A DNA stretch of 64,000 bases from the NCBI GenBank assembly GCA_040954595.2, contig CM082579.2, positions 8,680,001-8,744,000 on the forward strand. Reading direction: 5' to 3'. The translations under genes were made by a program, and so were the position numbers. Shown here one piece after another: positions 15,101 through 30,100 of this stretch. Each line of letters starts with the position of its first letter. The first letter of the stretch is position 1. Origin of the DNA: Balanoglossus misakiensis. Lineage: Eukaryota; Hemichordata. The notes beneath the pieces were generated by a model. That model worked only from the letters and a program-made list of their open reading frames with translations, was not told the origin of the DNA and did no database searches.

Positions 15101-18100
15101 ATAAATGATGCGCAATTTCCAAAGCTGCACACATATCTGTCAGAGAAGGGAATTGTTGATGGGAAGTGCAGCAGAATGTGAGAATTGGGTTACTAGGGTA
15201 ATGAGGACATCGTGTGCACAACATCGGGTGGTTAAAGGTAACACATTCTAGACGACTGTGCAAACCTCCTAGTGGGGACATAAATATACACGTCATGATA
15301 TATCATAAGCTTGGTTTATTGCTGCGTACCAAAACCTGATCTGGTGCACATTCTAGGAAGAGCATTTAGAAGTTCGTGTAGTTTCATTTTCTATGTTGAT
15401 TAAATTAGATTAGGCTTAATTTACCCCAAAGTAGACAATTGGTTAAAGGAGATTAGACCTTGAATATGTGGAATGTGAGGTTTCCGATCGGGTGTTTTTG
15501 AATGATAGGAAATATGGAAGAGTGTGTACAGGGACGAAGCCATTGCCCATTGATAGCCAGATTTTTTTTGGCATTGAGTTTAGGTGTAGCCCCGCGAGAA
15601 TGCTGAGAATGTCCGGTTATGGCTGCGCCACCTCCCATACAAATTCATGTTCAAATACAATGCAGAATGTGTGTACACATTGTGATGACTGTTGACGTGC
15701 AGCCCAAGTCACTATTTCTGCAGCAAAAAAATTATTGTTAGGTTCAGCAACAGAAAATTTAGTTTGGTTGTCATAATTAATTGTATCATGACGGTCAAAA
15801 ACCTAACAAACAAAACTAGGCCATGTTAACACCCAGTTACTCAAAACACTCCAGACCTGTAATATAATGATTCCGGGGGCATTTTGTCCAGGCTATATAA
15901 CCTTTTCAGAAATAACCCTCACACTATGTACATAGGAGAAAATGAGGTCATATTCATTGTATAGACCCCATGGGGTTTTTCAAGCTCTCTCATGCAAAGT
16001 ACAAGAAGCGTTACATGTACTTGTGTCACAGGGCTTTGATCTTCCCAGAAAGAAATCATGGAAATTCTTATTTCTGAGATAATAGTAGCCCCAATCAGCA
16101 AAATAGAGATGTCAGTGTTTCCTTGTCTTGGTCTTGACTTGACTTACTGCATGCCGTTTAGCAAGGAAAGTAGTCATCGTCTATTGTGCAGTGGGGTCAG
16201 GCAATGTAGGGTCATCATTCATTCAAATGAGTGAATACATGATCTGAAATATCAAACTATATATCGAGTTCATCATAATTTACATTTAAATGACATGACC
16301 TGAGGACACGGTAAATCTTCCTGATGTGCCCATTGTGTTCGCTTAAAGAGTATGCCCACTAGAAGTTGTCGCAGAGCGTGTGCTGTAGACATTGATGGAG
16401 CAAGACCTGGTAATTGTGCGCTGCAGATGTGGGTTGGCTGTGGTGTGGTGTGGTGTTGGTAAAAAAAGACGAGTGGGAGTCGGTGTTGTCATGGCTACCA
16501 AAAGATGCAGACAATCAGCGTAGGAGCCTGCCAGTGTCGCCCCTTTGCTCTGCTGCCTTTTAAATGTGTCACAAAAGAGCAACTGTGTTTAATACAGAAG
16601 TATTACTTTCTCCCCCATGATGACTGGGGTCCACAGTACACCAATAAAGGCCGCCTAGACGTCTGCATGCATCTACTTTCTGTATTGATTTGACTCCGCG
16701 CCCCGAGTCAGACACGCATCTTGTTCTCTAATACAGCTGTCGGGCCTGTGAGGGGGCGGTCATGTCGCAGACGACTTAGATGCACATGTCAAGGCGTAAT
16801 TTAATCCCAGTGCGCCAACCACTTCGTATGCCTCAGACAGTCTGTCTTGCTGTTATTTGATGTGTATGATATTTCTCGCCTTCATTTTGCCTGTGCAAAT
16901 GTAATATGTGACCCGATTTTCAAGCCATGGGTATAATACCCATCTCCTTCCTCCCACTGGCAATTAGACACCCATCCTTTGTCAAAACATACATTTTAGT
17001 CCTATCAGATACATGTAGATGATGTACCGGATATTTGTATCTGTGTCAACACTATAGATGGGACAGTGCTGCAAGTGCAATGTAGACACCAGGTCACTCT
17101 TGATGTTTCATGTTTTGGTTGACGAAACAGCTTTTAGACAGCTACTTGTCAATGTAATCATATGCCAGCTTGAATGATTCACGACACTAGCATTTTGTGA
17201 TAAAGTTGTTTTCAGCTTGAAATTACTGTTTGTATATATCTCAGTGGTGGTGGTTGTATTTTCGAACTGTTTAGCCCACATGCAATGTGAGAAGACATGT
17301 GGGTGTGAGAGTTAACTGCAGCAACTTCCGGTATATTGACCCTCGCTGTATATCATACTGACAGTCCCCAATACATGCTTGGAAGTTGGACACGTCAACA
17401 AACAGTAACTGTTGAACCAGTTATCATTCAATTCATGTACATGTAGCTCAATAAGTTGTGTCCCCCGAGTGGAGCATTAGCCGGGTAGATGACTGAACTT
17501 CCACGTGAGGTCATGAGGTCATCACAAAGCCTTTTACATTGAATCCACATGCCTCAGAACATTATCTCTGGACTACTACAAATGTAATATGGTGACAGCA
17601 AATGAGATTTTTTTCTATTAATTCAAATTTCTACATTTTCTGTAATTTGAGTGAAAGGCCACTGAAAATCACTATCAACTCTTCATTGTGTTTAATTCCA
17701 GAAAATAAGGTGGTCTTAAATTCCTTTGTCTTTATATGCGATACCAAAACAACATGAATTCAATCTGTTTACACTGTGGACCGATATCAAAGTAATGGAT
17801 CAGGGTAACACATCCTCCGTTTGGGTCAAAGGTGAGCATTTCCCTAAAAGGGTGTTTACCTGCTGTGGAGTTCATTCGAGGACAACCTTTAAGCTCCAAC
17901 AGGGAGAGATTTGCCAACATGTATATCGTTTGATATGAGAAAGGAAAGAGGTGTTTATGACGGCAGTAAATTGCAATGAACTGTGGTCTCTCTTTCCAGT
18001 GGGCCTGCTGTATGTCCAATAGCCTGGTCTCCATACCCAGTGTGTTTTAGATAGACTCACACCACATGGCCTGGACACGCAGTCAACTCTCTTGGATTTT

Positions 18101-21100
18101 GAAGATCTGCATGTCAATAGAACTGAAAATGCGATGTCACGGCAACGAGGTCACCACATGGTCTTGACTCTGACGTCTTTCAAGTCAATCACCTTACGCG
18201 ACACACTTACTGATTGGCCGTTACCATGGAACAGATTATTGCTAATTAATGCTCATTATTTTCTAATTATTAGCAACGCTCGGGTCATTGCTGAGATCTT
18301 TTCTAAATCTTGCATGACAGTACTGCCCTGTTTTGGCAGTATAACATTAGTCCAGAAGGCAGTAAAGAAACTGTGTCAAATTTCATCTGCTTCCTGGCCC
18401 ACTTGTATTGTATTTTTTATGAAACAGTGTCCTCGTTTTCCGTGTATTGCTGGAAAGACGCTGGTTAGTTTCAGACATTGTAAATGTCAAAGGGAACGTA
18501 ATTTCCTTCATTTTGAATTCAGCCGGCAGCTGAACTGCTGAAAAACAAAGGTCTGTGAATCATTGCCCCTGAGGTGACCCTAGGGCCCTTCTCAATATGG
18601 CCGCCATCCCTGTCCTCAAGAGCTCATGGACTCGAAATAGATAGTTGTGCCTGCTTTGTATCGGACACTTGTAGTGTTTATGATTGATGCAAGCAATCTA
18701 AATTTGATTACGTGCACGCTGAAAATAAGAAATAAATTTGCCACTTCCTTACTATGGAGTGATGTCATTGAGTATTCCGTTTCAGTTTACTGCTTGTAGT
18801 GGGTTAATGCAGTGTGTGAGTCATCACCTGTCATTTGTCGCAAGAAAAAACAACAACCAACATGCTCTAAATAATCTCCCCAACGTGGCAGCCAGTCATG
18901 CTTACTGTATTCAGCTTGGTAATCCCTCAAGTCAACCTCAGTTTAGAGGAGATAATTGGCTTTGATGGTAAGATGCTATTTTATTGACATTGTTATACTA
19001 AAACTTTCTCCTTTGATGGGAGAAATTAGTTGTAAATGTGAATTCCCTCGCAGACAGTCACGGGTGTTTGGCTGGAAGCCGTCATCAAGCATTGACTCTG
19101 AAATAATTTTATAAATGACACATCCTGAAATCCTTCAAGATCAGCTGATTGTTAGAGTGGTACTGTGAAGATCTCTGTACTGAATCTTTCAAAAGATGTC
19201 AAACACATCTTTGCATGTTGATATCTGCAAAGCAAATCTGATTGGTCGTGTTATTCCTTCACCTGGTGTACACCTGTTTGCAGACCATTATCACCAAGGC
19301 ATTGGCCAATTAGAATCAACATTACTAGACCACTGCTCATCCAGTGCTGACTGACTGCAAGTACAAATACAGTGTGTGACTAATTCCCAAACTGCAAAAG
19401 TACATGTGACATCCGTTCTATATTGCAATGAACAGCATGTGGTGTTTGGTAAATTCTGCAGTGCCAGCCTGTCAAACTATGGGCAGTGGGACCTGTGTGC
19501 AGCGGTCTTGTTAAAGGTTGTTTTCGATTGGTCAGTTTCACACTGTCAATTCACTCTTCAAACATGGACAACAGGTGTGTGAATGTTTTAACCTATGAGG
19601 ACTAAGGCCTTCTGGGGGCACTGCACAGTGCTCCTATAGACTGTGAGGGGGCTGTTCATGGTACATGTGGTATGAATGAGGTCAGCGAGCAATGTCATGA
19701 CACGATACGTGCACTTCCTGTAAGTAAGGTTGTATAGTACTCCACCTTCGAGCTATATATCTTGACGCCTGCATGACGCCAACATGTCCAATTCTGTTGT
19801 ACTCTGACTCTGTCCACTACAGTAGAAGAAAGCAAGGCTTATTATTATGCGATAGGTACACTTCAATGAGTGTCTGATAACAGTGGATGGAGAATGACCT
19901 AGTCAACAGAATAGTTGGTTAATAATTGTCTTTTCCAGATAAAAAAAAAATAATTTGTGGTGTGATGAACTTCTGCCAACAACTGGGCAGCCTGATAACC
20001 TAGAATTTCACCAACACAATGGATGTGACACCAATGATGTCTGTAGCTGAATTTCTAATGGTCTTATTCCGAGAAGCATGTTTGTATCAGCTTGGAATGT
20101 TCCCACAAACCATACATTTGTATATACTGTATGTTTGCCATGGATTTTTGGTATGCATGTTCAGGTGTACATGTACATGTAATCATCATGTATGATTTAT
20201 AGCAGAAAAACATACTGTTCTATCACTGTTTACCCATTGGTATAAATACTACCGGTATAACACAAGTACCAATAATCAATCAACTTATAATGTTAATATT
20301 TGGAAACTGTTTGGACGAAGATGGCAAGCCAGTACATGTACATGCAAAACTACAACTGCTTTCAACTGGATCATTTTTCCATACCTAAAAGGTGAAAACC
20401 GGAGTTTGATTTGGCAAAAATCCCACCGTAGTCGCAAGTGAACGGTGCCCAGAAACCTTATCTTCAGAAGCAGCTTGGTGGGTCTGCAACTTCAAGGTGT
20501 CAGCAGTTATTTGAAAAGATCTCTGGCAGAGTACAATAGATTTTATCAGGTTTCTTCATCTCTGTCGTTGCAGACCTTTGTGTTGCTTTAACCCAGACCA
20601 TTGTATCTGACCTTGTAATCTAATTGAGCAGTGACTGCTGGTTTTGTCACGCCACAGACACAGCCCCAAGGACAACAAATGATGGTGGATGGGTGGCCTG
20701 TGAACTTTGCTGTCTCCCGAGAGTTCATTCGTGGATTTAGAAGTTGTTCTTGGACCTAGAAGCCCCTAGAGTGAAACGGACACTTCTCTACTAAGGACAT
20801 GATTTTTCAAGCCAAAAGATACAGTTTCAATAGAATTTTAACTGGTCCATCCCAAGCAGGAAGGGGTCTTATGGGAGCGCGATACTTATGACCATAAGAC
20901 CCCTTTCTGCTTGGGATGGCCCAACTGATGTCTGGGAGATTATAGCCGCCTTTTCATAATAATATCTCTGCAGAACAATCTTTCCTTTGTGTGCATTTCT
21001 CACCCCATTTTAGTAGCATCTCTGCACGTAGAACCAATACTTAAACCGCAATTCCTCCATCTGTCAGTGTCACCCGTCCATGAACTCTCGCTCAACTGAC

Positions 21101-24100
21101 AGGAGGGGGCAGTGCTCTCTGTGTATATATAATACAACCCCCAGTACCGGGGTAATTGATTTTCAACAAGTAGGTCAATCCAAGGTGTGTTTGTAATTGT
21201 ACAAAATGGAATTATAGTGTAGCAGGTGCAGAACACATTATATGTGTCTCTATCTATCGTTTTATCTCTGATTTTTAAGAATTTGATTGATTTATCCGAG
21301 CATCAATATATTAAAATGTATCTGTCACTCAGTCTCGTAATAGTGATATGGGTGTGGGGAAAATTCTACAGTGCACAGGTGTAGTGATGCTTTATCTATT
21401 GGATGTAAAGATAATCTATGGTACAGTTCCCCCATTGATTGATGCGGCGTTTGGCTTTGATCTACTGCTTGGCCCTCCAGCAATGTGCCATCTCTTCCAG
21501 TGGGTGTCATTTTCTCTCAGAGGGATGTTTCAGAGTGTTGGTCATTCCTGCCCCCACCTTCGTCGTCCCGATTCCCTGATGTTTTATGTGGTGTGGCTGG
21601 ACCCCATTTATATGGGAATGGGACGAAAGGGGTTTAATTCTAAATCCTTTCACTGCATGCATGTTTCTCACGTGACCACCATATGGGGATAATAGGCTTT
21701 ACACTTGCCGAGTCGACATTTTATCACCAGTGGTTTTTCTGTCTGAAGAAAAATTCAGTGGTGTTTATATCAAAATTAAACAAGGTGACCATGACCTTTT
21801 ATTCTACCCGTGGACTTGATTTCTGTTTGTTGAGCTGTGTGCAAAATTTCATGAAAATGACAAAAGTAGAAGTGGGTTTTAGCAGTTTTCAATAACATTC
21901 CATGTGTGCACATACTTACATGTATACATTTAAATACCTATACTATTAAACATACATGAGCATTACACAAAGTCTGGAGTTGATTTGCACTGTATGATAG
22001 CATATGCTTTACAGTGTAATTTGCAATATATAAGAAATGCTGCAGCATATGACCTTATGTTTCATGATTGCACTAAATGTTTCCCCCCCCCCCCCCCCAT
22101 TTTTCTGCATGTAGATGGTTATTTTCTGAAGCGCCACCAGTGTCACTGATGGAGGCCGACAGTGTACTGTGTTTACCTAGTTTTCCTGAAGGCAGTGATT
22201 TACAAGGTCTGTCACTAACAGCACTTCAGCCAATAAGAATTAGGGATGTTAATACCTCCTCATTCTGAATGATTTTTTTCCCTTTCTGTTTTGCCCTTCA
22301 TGTTACTGGCAGCTGTGGATTTGCCTGGTTATATTGAAGCCATATTTGTTTCTGTTCTGCTATATTAGTGGGCAGTTGAATACAGAAAGTGAAAATAATG
22401 TTGAAAGACGGCAAATTTTGTGTCCCTACCCTTCAACCTGAAAATAATTCCTCCAGTTTGTCACTAAAAGTAGTTCCTGTATTGACAAAAAAATTATACA
22501 GGGAGAGCTCATTTTCAGTCAGTTTGTCGTTTGTTTAGGTTAGCTGGGAGGACAAGGTAAACTCATTACATAGATGATGGAACCTCATTACATACTAGAT
22601 GATTTCCCCATGCAGTGAACGTACTTTGTGGCTTGTAATCAGTCGACCTGGTTTTGTATGGAGACATCCAGTTTCACTCCTGTCTGCTCTTAGTGTGATT
22701 TACAGAGCAGCTGCTGGTTGGTCGGTTTCTGGCTCAGGATTTGTGTGTGCATTAGTATGTTCCACACGCATGATCCCCAAAGTCTTACCAGCAGTGTCCA
22801 GCATTGCTAATGTGATGGAATCATGGCTGTTGACAGTTGCACGACATTGTTGTCCCTTGTCTGGATTAAGTTTTGGAGTTTTGCCAATTAGGTTACATGA
22901 TCGGATGTGGATGCATATTTTTTTATGTCATAAAACTGAGCTCTGTGCATACATACATGTAGCAATGACAGGGACATAGGATACTGTTCATCCATGGAAC
23001 CATTTTGAATTTCTGATTTATTGTTGAGCAATGTTTAATGGTATTGTGGTAACCTTGAACCTCTTTTCCATAGTCTGATGGCAAGGACTGCATTCTGTGC
23101 CAACTGTCGGAATTCCAGTCCTGCAGCGAACTGAGGCCAAACTGGGATCACCTACATGCCCGATCGCGAATTCTTTTAATCACATTCAGTCAAATCAAAC
23201 AACCATTAAAAGTCCCAACTGGTTGACTATGAATGTGGCATGAATGCATTTTGTATGTATACATGTACCGACACACGAGCTTTTAATGTCAATGACTTCT
23301 TGAGCACTGTGGAGCTGCACTGTTGGTATTTGTGGGGCTTCCTTCATTTACATATCACCCACACTTGTTAGGTGCCCAGCCAACACTGCGGAGGTCACGG
23401 GGTCACGCATGACCTCTCCTTACCAATTGCTATGCAATGTCATGTACAATCTAATAATGGCTCCAGGGATGTTTCAATCACAAGGGATACTTTCATTCAT
23501 GTTGTCTGACATAAATGCGTTCAGGGCAATGGCATAGAGATTTGTGTAGTGTGTGTGACATCTCAGAAATATACCCAGTGTAACTTATACACATATGGAG
23601 TCAGCATTGTACTAGGTATAGTTTTGAAATGATATTGCTTAGTTAGCATATGGCATATGGAGGGGAAATATGATCCCAACAGGCTGCATTTAATACCAAC
23701 AAGCTGGGTAAAAATATCAACGCTCTCATTTGCACAAGTTTCGAGAAGAGTGAAATAAAGCAGTGGGATTTTACAACAGAAACATGGTTTTATATGCCGA
23801 GTACAATATTTGATGTACCTAAAAATGATAGATTTATTGTATACCAAAATATTGCAATTTAATACAACCACTGAGTTGGAAAGCCTAGTTTTATCAGGCG
23901 AAAATGACGACGCCAGCTGAAACTGTCAAAAATGGCAGACCAGCAATTTTTAGAGAGCTATTGGTGCTGCATCGGAAATAACCTGGAAATAAAAAGTGCG
24001 CAGACCTGACAGTATGTATGTGTCCAGGTACCTGGACCGTGAATCCCGTACCCTGTTTTTTTGCTATCAATAGTCTAAATTTAGTTGGCAAGGGAAGTGT

Positions 24101-27100
24101 TTCTTCCTGAGTGCACACATTGTTTCTGAAATGTCTACACAAGTGCCTGTACCTGTTTGGACTTGTGAAGCTCATTGAATTTGTATATTTTTTTGGTGAA
24201 TAAATTAGGTGAATGAGTGACTAATGGGTATAAATGGGATACGTTGGTTGATGACTGAAAAATTGTGTGATCAAACTTGTCTACTAGCCTAGTTGTCTGT
24301 AATTGAAAATGCCACTAATGATATATTAGAGAGGGGGTCATATTTCGGTCAGAGACCACCATTTCACCCAGTTTCTCTTGATGTAGATAGGAGTTCGTTC
24401 ATTGTTGATAACAGTGAAGTCTGATAAAAGTTTGCATAAGAGGGTTAACCTGCATTACCCGTATCCCTTGAAACAGATGAAGAGTACATTTTCTTTGCAG
24501 TTTTTATCCAGTCTTTCTTGGTTAAAATGCCATCATAAGTTTTATGTTACTGGATAACAATATCCTATTCAATTGGTTCAGACTCCGACATGTTGTATCA
24601 CATTACTGATGAGTGAAATATGCATTCCAGAAGAGAATGGTCACTGTGTGTCGCTTGGGGGCGCTATTACTTGTGTACATTAGACCTCATTATCCCTGCA
24701 AAACAAGTAGTGATGATACACAAACAGAAAATATTCAAGTGGAGAAAAAAATAAGGAAATAACTAACTGTATGTTGATTAAAGTGAACCCATCGTCGCAC
24801 CGCGCTTGTGCATAGAAGCCAACGATACCATTTATGATCTTTCCTTTTCAGTTGTTTTTGATGTTTTTCATGCATGCTTCTTACTTAAGACATAATTAAG
24901 ACATCTTCTTGTAGTAGGACTAACAGTGTATTTGGATTTGTCTGTTTTTCAGATCAACTCCTGACAGGGATCGGGAAAGGAGAAAGGCAATGGACCAGAG
25001 AAAGAGAATTGTGGAGATGAACAAAGAACAAGATGCCCATAGACCTTTGTTTGATGCCCCAATTAAGGTAAAATATGTTTGCTTGTCAGTGTAAAATTAC
25101 TGAGTATCACAAGCCACAACCTAACGTATCAGCTGCAAGTCAGCCTTTTGTATCATACCTCGAGCACTGGCACAGCCTTGGCACTATATAACTTGTTTTT
25201 ACATGTCAAGATTTCCCTGTCTTTCTTCTGTCAGGTCCACGAAACAAGAGATGACATTAGTCGACGGATTCAGAGCACGCTCGGCAGCTTTGATGCCATC
25301 CAGCACGATCTGAGTGCCAGAAATAACTACAACCTGCTAGGAATCCCTAAGCAGCCACAAACTCCGGTCACCGGCAAGAATGCAGCGGCACCTCCGTTTC
25401 CCGACAATCCCTCCAAGCCCTCCTCGGTGGGCCTCCCCCTGTCCAACGGCACGGGGCGGCTCTCCAACCTGGACGGCAAGTTCGGCGCCCACGACATGAT
25501 CAAAACCGTGCTGGCGGGGGGCAACGCCACCCTCCCCTCTTCCCGGAAGGCGGAGAAGAAGAAGTCGCCGGGATCCAGCAGGAGGAGTGGCGGAGGTGGG
25601 AAGGCGAAGCAGGAGTACGACGGAAAGCACGTCAAGAAAGCGCTGGATCCGCACGTGGCAGACGGTCTTAGTAGCATGGATACTAATAAACACTGCGTGG
25701 AGGAGAGCAGGAGGCGGGGTGCGCCACAGCACGGTGCTAGCCCCCACCATAGAGAGCCCAAGGAGAGGGACTCGACTGCCAACGTCAAAGCGGAGGGGGA
25801 GTCCCTCAAGCCGTCTCTGGACAGGAAAGAGGAGGGGTTTCACTCCCCGCCCCCGGTGGGGAGGCCCCCGCTATTCACGCAACTGAAGCCCAAAGTGGAG
25901 AAGTCAGAGTCGAAATCGCCCAGCAAGGAGGTCGCCGCGGCCAGCGAAGCCAAAGCGGAAGCATTGGCGATGGCTGCATCGTCATCATCGTCTTCGTCCA
26001 TCAAGCATGGGGACACTGCCAAAGCCAAGCTTGATGACAGGCCGAATGGTCTGCTGTACAATGGAGTGCCCAAGGAGTTGGAGCAGCCAAAGCCTGAAGG
26101 TGTACCAAAGCATGGTCACGCAGAAAAGTCCTTGTTGAAGAAGACTTTGCCAAAACTATCGCTGCTGCCACAGGTAAGTGCAGTATTGTTCTTTTTTTTA
26201 CCTAAATCGCAGATATATGGTGAGTTCAGACTGGCTGTGCTAAGAAACCTTTCCACAACTCCCGACGGAGTGACTGTTGTCTTGCATTCGATAACATGGT
26301 CTGCTGTTTCAATTAGGCTGGTTTAAGAATTTATGAAATATGGGCAATGCAACAAGTGATTCTGGATCGCAAGTATTTCAGTGCTCAAGAGGCAAAAGGA
26401 CCTGATACGAAACGTAGTGTACTGTCAACAGAGAGGGACTGTGAAACAGTCAAGCCTTGTGCTGTATGTCCACAGTCAACGTCACAATGCTTGGTTTCAA
26501 TTCAGTGGCTGTTCAGTGTTGTTCGAACTCATCAATGGTTTGTGTCTTAAGTCATTGGGGCAGACAGTCAGTCAGTCTGTCTGTCTCACCCACTTCTTTT
26601 TAGTACCTAAACTGTGTATAATGTATATATGAGATTGGCCTAGAAATTGTTTCAACCTGTTCTCCACAGACCCTGTGTTGCTGGCATTTGAGAACTTCAA
26701 CACAGGGTTTCTGTTGTGTGAGGTGGCTCAAGGTTCAAAGGGTTATCGTGTAGTGACTTGAGATAGCCCATCAACTACACACTCAATTAGAGTGGTTTTC
26801 TTCTGAAACCCGAGTGTTGCCTGCGGTTGTCTTGAGTGCGTTTGGGCAGACCCGGCCAACACATGCAACACTGTTCCTGTGAAATTGGAGTGCACTTGGA
26901 CACAGTCCATAATGAAAGGAAGTGGAAATAGTTTGTGTTCTTATACTCGGTTAATTGTCAAGTTGTTGACAGATCTGGGTAGATGTGTGTATTCCATTGT
27001 GGTGTGTGAAAAATAATGGGGGTGAAATGATCTTTCTGATAATGTCCTGTGCCTTGCTGTAAATTGCATCGAGAGAGAAGGGGGGGGGGACTGATGAATC

Positions 27101-30100
27101 ATTGAGATTGAGAGTGGTGTGGAATTTGCCTTTGTTTTGAGAATGTTTTCAAGGTGAAGCCATATTTGTCAAGAGTTTGTCTCAGGTTTTACAAAATTGA
27201 CAGCATGTGTAATGTTTTGGGTGTTACACTACACTGAACATTCAGCAGTTACAAGTGACCTGGGTCTACGATTTCACAAGTTCAGTCACTCTCTGTCTGT
27301 TAAAGAGTTGTAACCTTCAAACAGAATCCCAAACAATATCCTGGGTGCCACATGTACAGAGTAATACCAGCTGTGTCAGTAAAAAAATTATCTAAAAATA
27401 ACCTTCGCAGTATCTAAACTGTACTGCATATCACATTTATATTGGTTCCAGTAAGGTTATGTGGTATCTACTGGAGGGACATTATCCCATAATTAATATT
27501 TGCCCATTCAAGCACTGTTTGTGTACAATCAAGATCAGTATCATTTCAAATACCAAAAGGCCAACAATAAAAAGGCTGCAGTAAACTCTTCTAGGGTTTC
27601 TGTCGCATGTCATTGCTGTGGTGACGTAGTCGTTGAGAAGCGTGTTCGAGTACATACTCATTGTGCCTGGCATCTTGGAAATGTCAATAGTGTGTGATAG
27701 AAAGTAAATGTTTCCATCCGCCAAAAAACAAGCACAGGAAGATATTAGATTGGGTTCCCAAGAATAGTAACAAATTCCACGCGCTTCCGACGTGAATGCT
27801 TAATGTATTGAATCGGGAATCCACCGTCAGAATAAAAAAAAGGAGAGGAAAGAAACGTTATTCGTCTATTGATGATGCGACTTGTGCCGGTTTCCCCCTC
27901 AGCTCGCTTTCAATCTAAAAGGTATTGCTTCACTGGGCTAGATATTAAATCAATAGCTGCCGGGGTCGGGAAAGGTCATTTGGGCCCCCGTCATGACTGC
28001 GCCATTATCGTCGTAAATCAGCCACTCTGGAGCACAGCCTGGCTTAATGGAGAAATATTCCACTGGCAGCAAGTAACATGTGTTCGTGCAGGTGGAGTCG
28101 TCGGCAAACTGCCGTGTCTGCTCTGCAGACGCTGGGAATTAACTGCAGAGCCAGGAAGTATAGATTTTAATTAGGATGTGGTCAAAGTACGTGGGTCTCA
28201 TGGATTTTCAAATTGCATGAACAAAAAAAAAGTGAAATTGGTAAGTTGTTGATGGTAATTTGTCAATTAAAGGCGTTCTTGTTTTGGAATGTAGGCAGCG
28301 GAGATAATCCTCCTCCATTTGTTTTAAATGATGAATGTGGTTGGCTGTACTTTGTGAAATGGCTGGCGGAGTCTGACCTGAGACTGCGTCAGGTGATATA
28401 ACGGACATAAATCTGTCATTTGCAAGTGCAGAGTTGTTTTTATGGAGTCACCTGACTTTATGTACCGAGACGTTTGCCTGAGTGTTACTGGCCTGAGGAT
28501 CATTGAACTTTGACACCAGGCCAGCTGACCCTTGACCTGTGTGAAAACCTCTTGAGAAATATTTTGTGAAACCTTGGTGGCATCGAAAGCAGCAGGGGTC
28601 AGTCAGGAGCAGCACTTCACAAAATCTTGATTATTAAAGAGGACTTACATGTACACACGGACAATCTAAAAACAGGAAGAAATCTGTGTGTGCTGCTTTT
28701 TCTAAACTTAAGTACATTTAGTTCACCAAAGAAAGCTGTAATGGACGAATTAGAGTTATCGGAAAGCTATTACGAGCTCAAATTGATTGAGTTCAGTTTA
28801 GTGTTTCCCTGGTCAGACATAATATGCAGCATGATTATTGCTTTCAATTATCTGTTTCCGTCGGAGTACAATCTATAAAACCGTTCTGACAAGATCAATC
28901 AAACAGCTTGATTTTTAGATACAGTCAATCCATTATTGCACAAGTTTGAGAACGTTTGTAAAGTTGCAATATGTGCTATATGGCTTTTTGTGATCGGAAA
29001 TGAGACCAGAAGGAAGCAGAATAAACTCAATGTTTAACATAATGAGCCTATTTCAAAGATACTGACAAATGTAAGAAGTAAACTGCTTATAAAGCTGTAT
29101 CGTGCCCAGAGGCAAGATGGCCGCCATGTCTACCTTTGAACTGAAGAGGGCAGTAGGAAGGTTTTGGAAGTGCAAGAGTAAGCATGATATTGCCATCCAT
29201 CTTTTTAAATACCTACGGTATTCTGGGTAATAGTTCCTTTAATTGTGATCTGTATGTAAGTTAGTCATGGTAGTAGTGATATTTCACTTTAATCGTTGCA
29301 AGGAGTAAGCGATACGTGTATGTGATAGCAGTAAATATATAATACTGAGCAGAATTTATTACTCATGAGTTGAGAGAGGGATAAATGCTTCACATATGCA
29401 TGCTCGCATTCATGCACATACAAATGATACATACATGTAAGTATGTACATACACTTACATGTATACACACACACATACAAACATAATACATACATTAACA
29501 TACAGAAATACATACACATCCGCACACATACAGTCAAGTGTCCTAATGGCAAGATTTATTTGAAGCCCCAATTTATTTGTTACCGTGAAGTTTCTCCTAA
29601 ATCTACACACAACAGTTCTTTAAAACAATCATGAAACATTATAAAAAGTTCAAATGTGAGTATGAGATGCACAGCCTCTTAATCTGTGTGAGATCCACTG
29701 AGACAAACTAAAAAGCAAAGACTAAAGTAAGTATTGCCATGGATTGGATTAGATTTTACTCGTAAAATGCCAAACATAGTCCAGAGGTGCAAATCTAATT
29801 TTAACGTAAACGCAGGTTAATCGGCTCCGACGGTAAATTATTTTTTTATAGCGGAGATTTTCTAATGAAGAGCAGAAACCAAATCAGTCTCTCTAGTCTG
29901 GACACAGTGCCGGGCAATTACAGTGAAAGATTTAAGTCACGATAAATTCATTAGTGTCTGCGTTTTTTTTTTATCGATACAGTCTTTCACAAATTGCTTT
30001 TTACTGCGCTGGAAAGCGAGAATCAAGTACGGCGACCTCAGCGAGTCGGGGGAATTTGTTCCCGAGCCGGCTGAAATTAGATGTCCAATCTCTGATAAAC

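Larger units (their letters stand above)
183..24952 (+). other. AFF intron 1 (~24.8 kb)
   Basis: It runs from donor GTAAGT at 183 to a TCTGTTTTTCAG acceptor ending at 24952. I see no convincing coding exon inside. It holds three copies of a TTAA-bounded MITE (2525-2621, 2692-2785, 11160-11259), a long hairpin at 20840-20926, tandem duplications at 10501-10570 and 13437-13600, a C16 tract at 22083-22098, and many TACATGTA-type words. The first ~700 bases are less repetitive and may contain promoter-proximal control sequence. Open frames up to 162 codons occur but resemble no family known to me and look like chance. Confidence 0.85.

Noticed and set aside
18092-18541. Plus-strand open frame of 149 codons
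   Set aside because: No recognisable domain, ordinary intron composition, no good start context; consistent with chance in a 24.8 kb intron.
22599-22979. Plus-strand open frame of 126 codons
   Set aside because: Hydrophobic and Cys/Ser-rich translation without any family signature.
25079-25234. In-frame extension upstream of exon 3
   Set aside because: It is intron 2 read-through; splicing from exon 2 gives the family-typical PIK-VHETRDD junction.
25327-25843. Antisense frames of 160-168 codons across exon 3
   Set aside because: Shadows of the GC-rich, low-complexity exon on the plus strand.
26174-26326. Open frame continuing past exon 3
   Set aside because: Begins with a strong GTAAGT donor and its translation loses AFF composition at once; retained-intron use is possible but not supported.
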